A stretch of 47,980 nt of DNA. Source: Actinomycetes bacterium. Its GTDB lineage: Bacteria > Actinomycetota > Acidimicrobiia > Acidimicrobiales > CADCSY01. This document shows, piece by piece, positions 14,689-22,702 of this stretch. The notes under the pieces are model-generated. The model saw only the letters and a program-made list of their open reading frames with translations. It made no database searches and was not told where the DNA came from. The DNA is taken from NCBI GenBank assembly GCA_025464025.1, contig JAODBP010000113.1:1-47980 (forward strand), read 5' to 3'. Every line of letters starts with the position of its first letter. Position 1 is the stretch's first letter. The position numbers and the translations under genes were made by a program.

Positions 14689-17600
14689 GCACCCGCGTCC
14701 GCGCCCTCCTCCAACACGCTGCGCTCGCGGTCGTGGCCTACGTCCCGCTGCTCCTCACCGCCCCCGGGCGGGTGGCAGCCGACACCAAGACCTACCTCTA
14801 CCTCGACCCGTCGAAGCTGCTCTCCCGGGCCGTCTCGATGTGGGACCCCGACGTCGGCCTCGGCACCGTGACCCACCAGACCATCGGCTACCTCTGGCCC
14901 ATGGGCCCGTGGTTCTGGGTCTTCGACAAGCTCGGCGTGCCCGACTGGATGGCCCAGCGGCTGTGGGTCGGCACCCTGCTCTTCGCCGCCGGCGCCGGCG
15001 TGCTCTACCTGCTCCGCACGCTCGGCACCTCCCGGCGCAACGCCGTGGGTGCCGTGGCCGCCGCGCTCGTCTACGCCCTCAGCCCCTACGTCCTGCACTA
15101 CGCCGCCCGGATCTCGGTGCTCCTGCTGCCGTGGGCCGCCCTCCCCTGGCTGGTCGCCCTCACCGAGCGGACCCTCCGCACCCGGTCGTGGCGCCACCCG
15201 GCCGCCTTCGCCCTCCTCGTCGCCACCGCTGGCGGCGTCAACGCGACCGCCCTCGTGCTGGCTGGGCTGGGGCCCCTCCTCTGGATCCCGTTCGCCGTCT
15301 GGGTCCACCGCGACGCGACGTGGCGCCAGGGCCTCACCGCCACCTGGCGCATCGGCGTGCTGACCGTCGTCTGCTCGCTGTGGTGGATCGCTGGGCTCGC
15401 CATCCAGGGCGCCTACGGCATCGACATCCTCCGCTACACCGAGACGGTCGAGACGGTCGCCCGCACCTCGCTCTCGTCCGAGGTGCTTCGGGGCCTCGGC
15501 TACTGGTTCTTCTACGGGGGCGACAAGCTCGGCTCCTGGATCGAACCCGGACGCAGCTACACCCAGCACCTGTGGCTCATCGCCATCGGCTTCGTGGTGC
15601 CGGCCGCCGCCCTCCTCGCCGCCGTCGCCATCCGCTGGCGGTACCGCGCCTTCGCCGTCACCATGGTCCTGCTCGGCACCGCCGTGGCCGTCGGCGCCTA
15701 CCCGTACCCGGCCCCCTCGCCGGTCGGTGCCCTGTTCAAGGCGTTCGCCCGCAGCTCGACGGCCGGGCTCGCCCTGCGCTCCACGCCGCGTGCCATCCCG
15801 CTCGTGACCCTCGGACTGGCCCTCCTCGTGGCCGCCGGCCTGGCCGCCCTGGCCGCTCGCCGGCCGCGGGCCTCCGTCGGCTGCGCCATCGCCCTCGCCG
15901 TCGTCGCCGCCATCGGCATCCCGCCGCTGTGGACGGGCGACTTCATCGGCGAGAACCTCCAGCGCCCCGAGGACGTCCCCCGGTACTGGAAGGACGCGGC
16001 CGCCTTCCTCGACGCCAAGGGCGACTCGACCCGAGTGCTCGAGATCCCCGGCGCCGACTTCGCGTCCTACCGCTGGGGCAACACGGTCGACCCGATCCTC
16101 CCGGGGATGATGGACCGGCCCTACGCCGCCCGCGAGCTCATCCCCTACGGCTCGGAGGCGTCGGCCGACCTGCTCGCCGCCCTCGACCGCCGGATGCAGG
16201 AGGGCGTGCTGGAGACCTCGGCGTTGGGCCCGGTGGCCCGGCTGATGGGCGTGGGCGACGTCGTCGTCCGCTCCGACCTCCAGTACGAGCGCTACCGCAC
16301 GCCCCGACCGCTCACGCTCTGGAACCTGCTGACCAACCCGATCCCGGCTGGGCTCGGGAAGCCGAAGGGCTTCGGCAAGGCGATGCCCAACAACGCCATC
16401 GCCAAGCTTCCCCTCCGCGACGAGATCTTCCTGGCCACGCCGGCCTCGACGCCGAACCCGCCCCCCGTCAGCGCCTTCCCGGTCACCGACCCCCTGCCGA
16501 TCGTCCGCAGCCGGGACGCGAAGGGCACCCTGCTCGTGGCCGGCGACGGCGAGGGCGTGGTCGAGGCGGCGTCGGCCGGCCTGCTCGGCGGCGACCAGGT
16601 GCTGCTCTACTCGGCCGCGCTGGCCAAGCAGCCCAAGGTCAGGAAGCAGGCCCTCGCCGACGGCGCCACCCTCCTCCTCACCGACACCAACCGCAAGCGG
16701 GCCCGGCGCTGGAGCACGGTGCGGGAGAACACGGGCTACACCGAGCGGGCCGGCGAGAAGCCGCTGGTCGACGACCCGTCCGACAACCGGCTCCCGCTGT
16801 TCCCCGATGCGAAGGACGACGCCTACACGACCGTCGAGCAGCGGGGCGTGGCCAGCGTCCAGGCCAGCGACTACGGCAACCCGGTCAGCTACACCGCCGA
16901 GGACCGCCCGGCCAACGCCTTCGACGGTGACACCACGACGGCGTGGCGCACCGGCGCCTTCGACGCGGTGCAGGGCGAGCGCCTCGTGCTCACCACCAAG
17001 GGCAAGGTGACGACCGACCACGTCAACGTCGTGCAGCCGCTCACCGGGCCGCGGAACCGGTTCATCACCCGTCTCGCCGTCTCGCTCGACGGGAAGAAGG
17101 TGGGCACGTTCGACCTCGGCGATCCGTCCCGCACCGATGCCGGCCAGGACCTCTCGCTCGGCAGGAGCCGCACGTTCTCGAAGCTGACCCTCACCATCGA
17201 GGGCGACAACGTGGGCAAGCGGGCCTTGTACGACGGCTTCAGCGGCGTCGGCCTCAGCGAGGTGCGCGTCGCCGGCGTCCACCTCGACGAGGTCGTGAAG
17301 CTCCCGACCGACCTCCTGTCGACCGCCGGCAAGGCATCGGCCGACCACCCGCTCACGATCCTGCTGTCCCGGCTCCGGGCCAACCCCCAGGAGCTGGTGC
17401 GCAGCGACGAGGAGCGGTCGATGAGGCGCACGTTCACGCTGCCGACGGCCCGGCAGTTCGCCCTCACCGGCGAGGCCCGGATCTCCGCCGCCGTCCCCGA
17501 CGAGCAGGTCGACCGCCTCCTCGGCGCGACCGGACCGGCCGCTCGCTCCTCCCGCCACCTGGCCGGCGACCTGGCGTCGCGGGCATCGTCGGCGGTCGAC

Positions 17601-19061
17601 GGGAACAAGGCCACGGCGTGGACGTCCGGCTTCGGCGGCCAGGTCGGCGACTGGGTCGACGTCGACGTGCCCGACCGGCCCATCGACCACCTCAACCTCA
17701 CGCTGGTGGCCGACGGCTTCCACTCGGTGCCGACCCGCGTCGTGGTGACGACCGAGCGGGGCGACCGTCAGGTCGTCGACGTCCCGGCCGTGAAGGACGG
17801 CGACCACCGGGGCGCCACCGCCGACGTGGTGGTCACGTTCCCGGTGGTGCAGGGGACGACGCTCCGGGTCACCGTCGACGCTGTCCGCCCGACGGTCACG
17901 ACCGACTGGTTCAGCGGCGAGAAGCTCGACATGCCCGTGGCCATCGCCGAGCTCGGCATCCCCGGCTTCGCGCTCGCCCCGGCCACCACGATCTCCACGA
18001 CGTGCCGGAGCGACCTGCTCACCGTCGACGGTCGGCCGGTGCCGCTGTCGATCAGCGGCACGGCCACCGACGCCGTGGGACGCCTGGCCCTCCAGGTCCA
18101 CACGTGCGGCGAGCCGGTCCAGCTCGGTGCCGGCGCCCACGACCTCCGCGCCGCACCCGGCCTGGAGACCGGGTACGACCTCGACCGGCTGGTGCTGTCG
18201 TCGGCGGCCGGTGGCCTCGCTGCTGGCCCCCCGGCGACGACCGAGCCCAGCGCGGCGGCGCCGAAGGTCAAGGTGCAGTCGTCGGGCCACACCTCGTTCG
18301 ACCTGAAGGTCACCGGCGCCACCGCGGCCTCGTGGCTCGTCCTGGGCCAGAGCAACTCCAAGGGGTGGCACGCCACGGTCAAGGGCGGCGGCGACCTGGG
18401 CGAGCCCCAGATCGTCGACGGCTACGCCAACGGCTGGCGACTGCCCGGCACGAAGTCGGGCGCGTACACGGTCCACCTGCGCTGGACGCCCCAGCGGGAG
18501 GTGTGGGCCGCCCTCTACCTCTCGCTCGCCGGCGCGCTCCTGTGCCTGGCCATCGTGGCCATGGCCATGTGGCGGCGGTATGGCTCGGCCATCACCGGCG
18601 ACGACGTGCTGCCCGAGGAGGTCGTCGTCCGCATCGGCCCCGTTGCCGACGAGCCCTCGCTGCGCGACCCGTGGTGGGCCACCGGACCACCGGCCGAGCC
18701 CCTCCACGCGGCCGTCGCCGCCGTCTTCACCGGCCTGGCCGCCGCCGTCGTCGTCCACCCGCTGTTCGGCCTCGGCATCGCGGTGGCGACGGTGCTCGCC
18801 CTGCGCCTGCCCCGGGGTCGCCTCGTCGGTCTCGGCGGACCGGTGCTGGTCGGGCTCACCGCCCTCTTCACCGTGGTGAAGCAGTGGCGCAACGGCTACC
18901 CGCCCGACTTCGGCTGGGCCGACTTCTTCCGGCCGGCCCACTACCTGGCGTGGGGCGCCCTCTGGCTGGTGCTCGTGCTGCTCCTCACCGACCGGGTCCG
19001 ACGATCCACCGACAAGTCACAGGGTCGTCCTCTGGATGCCCACAGGGACGATCCCTCATGA
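14685..19061 (+). CDS. AftD-like alpha-(1->3)-arabinofuranosyltransferase with two discoidin-like domains
   Basis: A 1458-residue membrane glycosyltransferase of the DUF3367/AftD family, which adds arabinofuranose branches to arabinogalactan and lipoarabinomannan in mycobacteria using decaprenyl-phosphoryl arabinose. The N-terminal 450 residues hold about 11 membrane helices, with A-A-D-T-K-T-Y-L-Y-L-D-P in the first external loop (catalytic Asp region of the GT-C fold). The large external part contains two F5/8C (discoidin)-like carbohydrate-binding modules, about residues 720-860 (F-D-G-D-T-T-T-A-W-R) and 955-1075 (V-D-G-N-K-A-T-A-W-T). The protein ends with further helices. It starts at an ATG overlapping the GT4 stop by four bases. 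The exact sugar transferred here is inferred from homology only. Confidence 0.8.
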   Translation: MSTRVRALLQHAALAVVAYVPLLLTAPGRVAADTKTYLYLDPSKLLSRAVSMWDPDVGLGTVTHQTIGYLWPMGPWFWVFDKLGVPDWMAQRLWVGTLLFAAGAGVLYLLRTLGTSRRNAVGAVAAALVYALSPYVLHYAARISVLLLPWAALPWLVALTERTLRTRSWRHPAAFALLVATAGGVNATALVLAGLGPLLWIPFAVWVHRDATWRQGLTATWRIGVLTVVCSLWWIAGLAIQGAYGIDILRYTETVETVARTSLSSEVLRGLGYWFFYGGDKLGSWIEPGRSYTQHLWLIAIGFVVPAAALLAAVAIRWRYRAFAVTMVLLGTAVAVGAYPYPAPSPVGALFKAFARSSTAGLALRSTPRAIPLVTLGLALLVAAGLAALAARRPRASVGCAIALAVVAAIGIPPLWTGDFIGENLQRPEDVPRYWKDAAAFLDAKGDSTRVLEIPGADFASYRWGNTVDPILPGMMDRPYAARELIPYGSEASADLLAALDRRMQEGVLETSALGPVARLMGVGDVVVRSDLQYERYRTPRPLTLWNLLTNPIPAGLGKPKGFGKAMPNNAIAKLPLRDEIFLATPASTPNPPPVSAFPVTDPLPIVRSRDAKGTLLVAGDGEGVVEAASAGLLGGDQVLLYSAALAKQPKVRKQALADGATLLLTDTNRKRARRWSTVRENTGYTERAGEKPLVDDPSDNRLPLFPDAKDDAYTTVEQRGVASVQASDYGNPVSYTAEDRPANAFDGDTTTAWRTGAFDAVQGERLVLTTKGKVTTDHVNVVQPLTGPRNRFITRLAVSLDGKKVGTFDLGDPSRTDAGQDLSLGRSRTFSKLTLTIEGDNVGKRALYDGFSGVGLSEVRVAGVHLDEVVKLPTDLLSTAGKASADHPLTILLSRLRANPQELVRSDEERSMRRTFTLPTARQFALTGEARISAAVPDEQVDRLLGATGPAARSSRHLAGDLASRASSAVDGNKATAWTSGFGGQVGDWVDVDVPDRPIDHLNLTLVADGFHSVPTRVVVTTERGDRQVVDVPAVKDGDHRGATADVVVTFPVVQGTTLRVTVDAVRPTVTTDWFSGEKLDMPVAIAELGIPGFALAPATTISTTCRSDLLTVDGRPVPLSISGTATDAVGRLALQVHTCGEPVQLGAGAHDLRAAPGLETGYDLDRLVLSSAAGGLAAGPPATTEPSAAAPKVKVQSSGHTSFDLKVTGATAASWLVLGQSNSKGWHATVKGGGDLGEPQIVDGYANGWRLPGTKSGAYTVHLRWTPQREVWAALYLSLAGALLCLAIVAMAMWRRYGSAITGDDVLPEEVVVRIGPVADEPSLRDPWWATGPPAEPLHAAVAAVFTGLAAAVVVHPLFGLGIAVATVLALRLPRGRLVGLGGPVLVGLTALFTVVKQWRNGYPPDFGWADFFRPAHYLAWGALWLVLVLLLTDRVRRSTDKSQGRPLDAHRDDPS

Positions 19062-19068
19062 TCGACCG

Positions 19069-19269
19069 ATGGGCTACGAGGTGACCACCGCAGACGGCAC
19101 GACCGAGCTGGTGACGGGCGCGGACACCTACCAGCAGGAAGGCCCGCTCACCACGTTCTTCCGCACCGACGCCGGCCGCCGCGTCGTCGACTGCTGGGCG
19201 GTTCGCCTGGCCAGCTTCCGCACCGCCGAGGTCACCAAGATCCGTCGGGTCGAGCCCGCCGCGGCCTGA
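19069..19269 (+). CDS. Small hypothetical protein
   Basis: A 66-residue unrecognised protein, M-G-Y-E-V-T-T-A-D-G-T-T-E-L-V. It has a beta-rich pattern, one Cys (D-C-W-A-V) and a basic C-terminal third (V-T-K-I-R-R-V-E). An ATG at 19036 inside the AftD-like gene would extend it by 11 residues, but the ATG at 19069, eight bases after the AftD-like stop, is likelier. CATGAT lies 6 bases before it. It ends four bases from a convergent gene. No function can be assigned. Confidence 0.55.
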   Translation: MGYEVTTADGTTELVTGADTYQQEGPLTTFFRTDAGRRVVDCWAVRLASFRTAEVTKIRRVEPAAA

Positions 19270-19273
19270 CTCG

Positions 19274-19558
19274 CTAGCCGCCGGAGACGGCGGGGAGCAC
19301 CGACACCTCGACGCCCGCCGCCACCACGGTGGCCGGGCCATCGAGGTCGCGGGCGTTGTCGACACCGACGAAGACGTTCACGTGGCGCCGCAGGGCGCCG
19401 GCTTCGTCGCGCAGTCGGCGTCCGACGGAGGGGTGGGTCGCGGCCAGGCCGTCGAGGACGGCGCCGACGGTCACCGGGTCGGCGACGTCGAGCTCGACGC
19501 TGTCGGCCCCACCCGCGTGCTCCCGCAGCGCGGCGGCGAGGTGCACGGTGACCTTCAG
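19274..19558 (-). CDS. MoaD/ThiS-like ubiquitin-fold sulfur carrier
   Basis: A 94-residue beta-grasp protein: K-V-T-V-H-L-A-A-A-L-R-E-H-A-G-G at the N-terminus, a V-G-A-V-L-D-G-L core, and the C-terminal G-G that is adenylated and thiocarboxylated in MoaD, ThiS and related carriers. The first strand needs residues from a CTG at 19556-19558, which overlaps the stop of the upstream gene as CTGA in the position where ATGA or GTGA is normal. The alternatives are GTG 19542-19544, which loses part of the strand, or an ATG 60 bases upstream inside the neighbour. MoaD-like genes next to BNR-repeat proteins are seen in other genomes; the reason for the pairing is unknown. Confidence 0.75.
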   Translation of the reverse strand: MKVTVHLAAALREHAGGADSVELDVADPVTVGAVLDGLAATHPSVGRRLRDEAGALRRHVNVFVGVDNARDLDGPATVVAAGVEVSVLPAVSGG

Positions 19559-20667
19559 CGGAGGACCGCCGTCTTGACGCACAGCACCGGCGGGAGGTGG
19601 CGGGCCAGCTCCTGCCACGTCTCGCCGGCGTCGGGCGAGCCGAACACCTCACCCGTGCGGGTGCCGAAGTAGAGGCCGGCCGGGTCGAGCCGGTCGGCGC
19701 AGAACCCGTCGCGGAGCACGGTCAGGTAGGCGTCTTCCTGGGGCAGCCCCGCCCCGAGCGGCGCCCACGTGTCGCCGCCGTCTGTGGTGCGGTACACCCG
19801 GGCCCGACCGTCCGGGGTGCACCGGAAGCCGTCGGACTCGAGCGGCAGCACGAAGGCCGTGCCCGGCCGGTTCGGGTCGACGACGACCGGGAACCCGAAG
19901 GTCGACGGGAGGGCGTCCTCGCCGACCTCGCGCCACCGACCGCCGAAGTCGTCGGAGCGGTAGACGCCCCAGTGGTGCTGGCAGAAGAGGGTGTCGGGCT
20001 CGGTCGGGTGGCGGTCGACCTTGTGCACGCACTGCCCGAACTCGGGCTCGGGCGGGGGCAGGAAGCGGGGCAGGATCCCCTTGTTGGCGGCCTCCCAGGT
20101 CGACCCGTCGAGCGTGCGGTAGAAGCCGGCGGCCGACACGGCGATGCCCATCCGGGGTCCACCGGTCGGGTCGGGCACGATCGTGTGGAGGCAGAGGCCA
20201 CCCCCGCCCGGCTGCCACTGCGGGCGATGCGGGTGGTCCCACAGCCCCTGGTCGAGGCGGAACGTGGCGCCGCCGTCGTCGGAGCGGAACAGGGCGGCCG
20301 GCTCGACGCCGGCGAACACGACGTCGGGCTGTGCCTCCGCACCGGGCTGGAGCTGCCAGACCCGGGCCACGGACGCCTCGGCGGCGTCGGGGAAGCGCAG
20401 GGTCCCGGGCTCGGGCTCGACCCACGTGGCGCCCAGGTCGTCGGAGCGGTACACCGACGGGCCCCAGTGGCTGCTCGTCGCCCCGACCAGCAGCCGGGCC
20501 CGGCCGCCCCGCACGTCGAGGGCGGCGGCGCCGATCTCCTCGCCCCGGAACCACGGCCCGGCGAGCTGCCACGTCGTGCGGTCGGCCCCGGCCGCCAGGG
20601 CGAACAGGCCCTTCGTCGTGCCGACCAGCACCACCACGTCGCCGGGCGACGCGTCGATCACGGCCAT
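19555..20667 (-). CDS. BNR/sialidase-like beta-propeller protein
   Basis: A 370-residue protein with no signal peptide, starting M-A-V-I-D-A-S-P-G-D-V after AGGAGGAA (SD, 7 bases before the ATG). Repeated Asp-box-like blades are visible: Y-R-S-D-D-L-G-A-T-W, F-R-S-D-D-G-G-A-T-F, Y-R-S-D-D-F-G-G-R-W, Y-R-T-T-D-G-G-D-T-W and F-G-S-P-D-A-G-E-T-W. This is the exo-alpha-sialidase / WD40-YVTN-BNR propeller family. The sialidase Arg triad is not obvious, so true sialidase activity is doubtful. It is translationally coupled to the MoaD-like gene. Confidence 0.8.
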   Translation of the reverse strand: MAVIDASPGDVVVLVGTTKGLFALAAGADRTTWQLAGPWFRGEEIGAAALDVRGGRARLLVGATSSHWGPSVYRSDDLGATWVEPEPGTLRFPDAAEASVARVWQLQPGAEAQPDVVFAGVEPAALFRSDDGGATFRLDQGLWDHPHRPQWQPGGGGLCLHTIVPDPTGGPRMGIAVSAAGFYRTLDGSTWEAANKGILPRFLPPPEPEFGQCVHKVDRHPTEPDTLFCQHHWGVYRSDDFGGRWREVGEDALPSTFGFPVVVDPNRPGTAFVLPLESDGFRCTPDGRARVYRTTDGGDTWAPLGAGLPQEDAYLTVLRDGFCADRLDPAGLYFGTRTGEVFGSPDAGETWQELARHLPPVLCVKTAVLR

Positions 20668-20686
20668 GGGTTCCTCCTCGGTGGGC

Positions 20687-20707
20687 GTCTCCCGGGTGGA
20701 GACGCTA
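20687..20707 (-). promoter_or_regulatory. Putative promoter with operator-like inverted repeat (BNR gene)
   Basis: TAGCGT (complement of 20702-20707) is a -10-like hexamer 35 bases before the BNR-protein ATG. GTCTCC-CGGGT-GGAGAC (20687-20703) is an inverted repeat that overlaps its downstream edge, a typical operator position. Confidence 0.35.
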
Positions 20708-20824
20708 CGACCAGGCGGAACTCATCGGCGGGGGCTCAGGAGCTCGGGCGTTCTCGTCAGGGTCGAAAGGCAAGGACGCAACCAAGGGGGCGGCGGCGGG
20801 CCCGTCGGTGCGGCCAGCGAGTCC

Positions 20825-20934
20825 AGCGTTGTGTGCAGTTGACCTCGCATGTCGAGGTGAAGTGCACACAACGCTGATGGCGGGTGAGGGATGTGGGCAG
20901 TTGTGCGCACCTGAGGAGCGCGACTGCCCACAAC
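20825..20934. repeat. Two tandem hairpins made of four arms of one 12-base motif
   Basis: Hairpin 1 (20825-20875) has exact 13-bp outer arms (AGCGTTGTGTGCA) and an inner ACCTCG/CGAGGT stem. Hairpin 2 (20893-20931) has exact 9-bp arms (GTGGGCAGT). All four arms match GTTGTG(T/G)GCA(G/C)T in alternating orientation, at about 20828, 20861, 20890 and 20923. The whole lies in the 357-base gap 20668-21024, with no gene in it. It looks like a REP/BIME-like element or a pair of protein-binding palindromes. Confidence 0.65.
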
Positions 20935-20974
20935 GGTCCCGGGCCTCGGCGCCGCGAGACGTGCGACATACGGG

Positions 20975-21012
20975 ATCGCCCCGTCGTTGGCTGCCTTCGT
21001 ACTTGGGGCGAT
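20975..21012. terminator. Inverted repeat downstream of the zinc-ribbon gene
   Basis: ATCGCCCC (20975-20982) and GGGGCGAT (21005-21012) are exact complements with a 22-base loop, just beyond the - strand stop at 21025. It is a possible weak terminator. Confidence 0.35.
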
Positions 21013-21024
21013 GCCTCCAGCCCG

Positions 21025-21210
21025 TCAGTCCTTGGTGGCCACCGCGTTGGGGGTGACGTTCATCTTCGGCTCGTAGTCGGCCAGCTCGACCTCGCGCTGC
21101 TCGCCCCCGAGCTTGGCCACCAGGTCGGTCCGGCACGTGTCGCACGGCCCGTAGTAGCGAGCCGACACCGGGAGCTGGCACCGGGGGCAGGTGAAGTCGA
21201 GCGGGGTCAC
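21025..21210 (-). CDS. Small zinc-ribbon protein
   Basis: A 61-residue protein with two CxxC knuckles (Cys8-P-R-Cys11 and Cys23-D-T-Cys26), a rubredoxin/zinc-ribbon layout, followed by an acidic middle (E-Q-R-E-V-E-L-A-D-Y-E-P) and a flexible end. The GTG start overlaps the galE stop by four bases, so it is the second gene of the galE operon. A longer frame from 21276 lies antisense-free inside galE but has no SD. Function unknown; actinobacterial genomes often carry such 60-residue zinc-ribbon proteins. Confidence 0.7.
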   Translation of the reverse strand: MTPLDFTCPRCQLPVSARYYGPCDTCRTDLVAKLGGEQREVELADYEPKMNVTPNAVATKD

Positions 21211-22241
21211 CCGGCCAGGGTGGCAGACCCGAACCCCTCGGGGTTGGACTCCTGCCAGCGCCAGTGGTCGACGCACATCTCGTCCAGCGAGCGGCTGGCG
21301 GTCCAGCCGAGCACGTCGCGGGCCGTGGCCGGATCGGCCCAGACCGCGGCGATGTCGCCCGGGCGTCGAGGCCCGATCTCGTGGGGGATCTCCCGACCGG
21401 ACGCCGCGGAGGCGGCCGCGATGACCTCGAGCACCGACGAGCCGTTGCCGGTGCCGAGGTTGACCGGCACCGCGCCGACGAGCTGCTCGATCGCCTGGAG
21501 GGCGGCGAGGTGGCCCTCGGCCAGGTCGACCACGTGGATGTAGTCGCGCACGCCGGTGCCGTCAGGCGTGGGCCAGTCGCCGCCGTGCACGGTCACGTGG
21601 TCGCGCTTCCCCACCGCGACCTGCATGACGAACGGCATGAGGTTGTTCGGGATGCCGGCCGGGTCCTCGCCGATGCGGCCGCTCGGGTGGGCGCCGACCG
21701 GGTTGAAGTAGCGGAGCAGCGCCATGTGCCAGCGCGGGTCGGACGCGGCCACGTCCCTGAGCATGTCCTCGATCTGGAGCTTGGTCCGACCGTACGGGTT
21801 CGTCGTCGACAGCCGGGCCGACTCGGTGATCGGCACGAACTCGGGGTCGCCGTAGACCGTCGCCGACGAGGAGAAGACCAGGTTGCGGACGCCGCGGGCA
21901 TCCATGACCTTCAGGAGCTGGACCGTGCCGGCGACGTTGTTCTCGAAGTACTTCAGCGGCTCGGCCACCGACTCGCCGACCGACTTCAGCCCGGCGAAGT
22001 GGACGACGGCGTCGACGGGTGCCTCGCCGAAGGCGGCGTCGAGCCCGGGCCCGTCGAGCAGGTCGACCTCGTGGAAGGTGAGCTGCCCCGCCGGGGCGAG
22101 CTCGCGCACCCGGTCGAGCGACACCTGGCTGCTGTTGGCCAGGTTGTCGATCACGATCACGTCCCAGCCGGCATCCAGGAGCACCACGCACGTGTGGCTC
22201 CCGATGTAGCCGGTCCCGCCGGTCACCAACGCCCTGGGCAT
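21207..22241 (-). CDS. galE: UDP-glucose 4-epimerase
   Basis: A 344-residue extended SDR. The NAD-binding G-G-T-G-Y-I-G-S-H is at residues 8-16, D-N-L-A-N-S-S follows strand 2, and S-S-S-A-T-V-Y-G-D and Y-G-R-T-K supply the catalytic Ser, Tyr and Lys. The P-V-G-A-H-P-S-G-x-I-G-E substrate loop is typical of GalE. It interconverts UDP-glucose and UDP-galactose for surface galactan and exopolysaccharide. Length and motifs are standard. TAGACA lies 6 bases before the ATG and no SD is seen, suggesting a leaderless mRNA. Confidence 0.93.
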   Translation of the reverse strand: MPRALVTGGTGYIGSHTCVVLLDAGWDVIVIDNLANSSQVSLDRVRELAPAGQLTFHEVDLLDGPGLDAAFGEAPVDAVVHFAGLKSVGESVAEPLKYFENNVAGTVQLLKVMDARGVRNLVFSSSATVYGDPEFVPITESARLSTTNPYGRTKLQIEDMLRDVAASDPRWHMALLRYFNPVGAHPSGRIGEDPAGIPNNLMPFVMQVAVGKRDHVTVHGGDWPTPDGTGVRDYIHVVDLAEGHLAALQAIEQLVGAVPVNLGTGNGSSVLEVIAAASAASGREIPHEIGPRRPGDIAAVWADPATARDVLGWTASRSLDEMCVDHWRWQESNPEGFGSATLAG

Positions 22242-22247
22242 GCCTCG

Positions 22248-22253
22248 TGTCTA
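22248..22253 (-). promoter_or_regulatory. Putative -10 element (galE)
   Basis: On the - strand TAGACA lies 6 bases before the galE ATG. It departs from TAnnnT at the last base, so it is the weakest of the leaderless set. Confidence 0.3.
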
Positions 22254-22263
22254 CTCCGGGCGG

Positions 22264-22680
22264 CTAGTCCGGGTCGACCGAGCGCCTCATCCGCTTCGTC
22301 TCCGACCGCTTGCGCTTCGACTCGACCCGGCGGACCTGCGACCCGCGGGTCGGCTTGGTGGGACGGCGGGGGGCTTCGACGTGCAGCGCCTCGGCCAGCC
22401 GCTCCCCCAGCCGCTCCAGGGCCAGCGCCCGGTTGCGCGACTGCGACCGTTCGTCGGCGGCCACGACCCGGACCTCCGGGCCCAGCTTCTCGAGCAGGCG
22501 CTGGCGCTGGCGGGGACCGAGCGAGGGCGAGCCGGCCACGTCGAACACGACCTCGGCTCGGGTGTCGGCCGTGTTGGCGTGCTGCCCGCCGGGGCCGCCG
22601 CTGCGCGAGAACCGCCACCGCAGCTCCGACACCGGGATGCGGCACGACCTGGTGACCTGGAGGTCCTCCGCCGACGCCAT
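22264..22680 (-). CDS. arfB: Alternative ribosome-rescue factor ArfB (YaeJ-like peptidyl-tRNA hydrolase)
   Basis: A 138-residue protein with the release-factor catalytic loop: S-G-G-P-G-G-Q-H-A-N-T has Gly31-Gly32-Gln33, and the Gln is methylated in active factors. It is followed by a basic C-terminal tail (V-E-S-K-R-K-R-S-E-T-K-R-M-R-R), which enters the mRNA channel of stalled ribosomes in ArfB. It lacks the stop-codon recognition domain of RF1 and RF2, and the length is normal. It releases nascent chains from non-stop complexes. It is divergent from the AlkA-like gene across only 22 bases. Confidence 0.9.
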   Translation of the reverse strand: MASAEDLQVTRSCRIPVSELRWRFSRSGGPGGQHANTADTRAEVVFDVAGSPSLGPRQRQRLLEKLGPEVRVVAADERSQSRNRALALERLGERLAEALHVEAPRRPTKPTRGSQVRRVESKRKRSETKRMRRSVDPD

Positions 22681-22702
22681 GCCCCAAAGGTACGGTCGGG
22701 AC
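22681..22702. promoter_or_regulatory. Overlapping divergent leaderless promoters (arfB / AlkA-like)
   Basis: In the 22-base gap, TACCTT reading left (complement of 22687-22692) and TACGGT reading right (22691-22696) share the bases TA. Each lies exactly 6 bases before its start codon (ATG 22680 leftward, GTG 22703 rightward). No SD is present for either gene. Confidence 0.5.

Noticed and set aside
14616..18941. 1441-codon - strand frame antisense to the AftD-like gene
   Set aside because: Stop-free antisense frames of this length are expected at such GC content; the + strand gene has clear membrane helices and domains.
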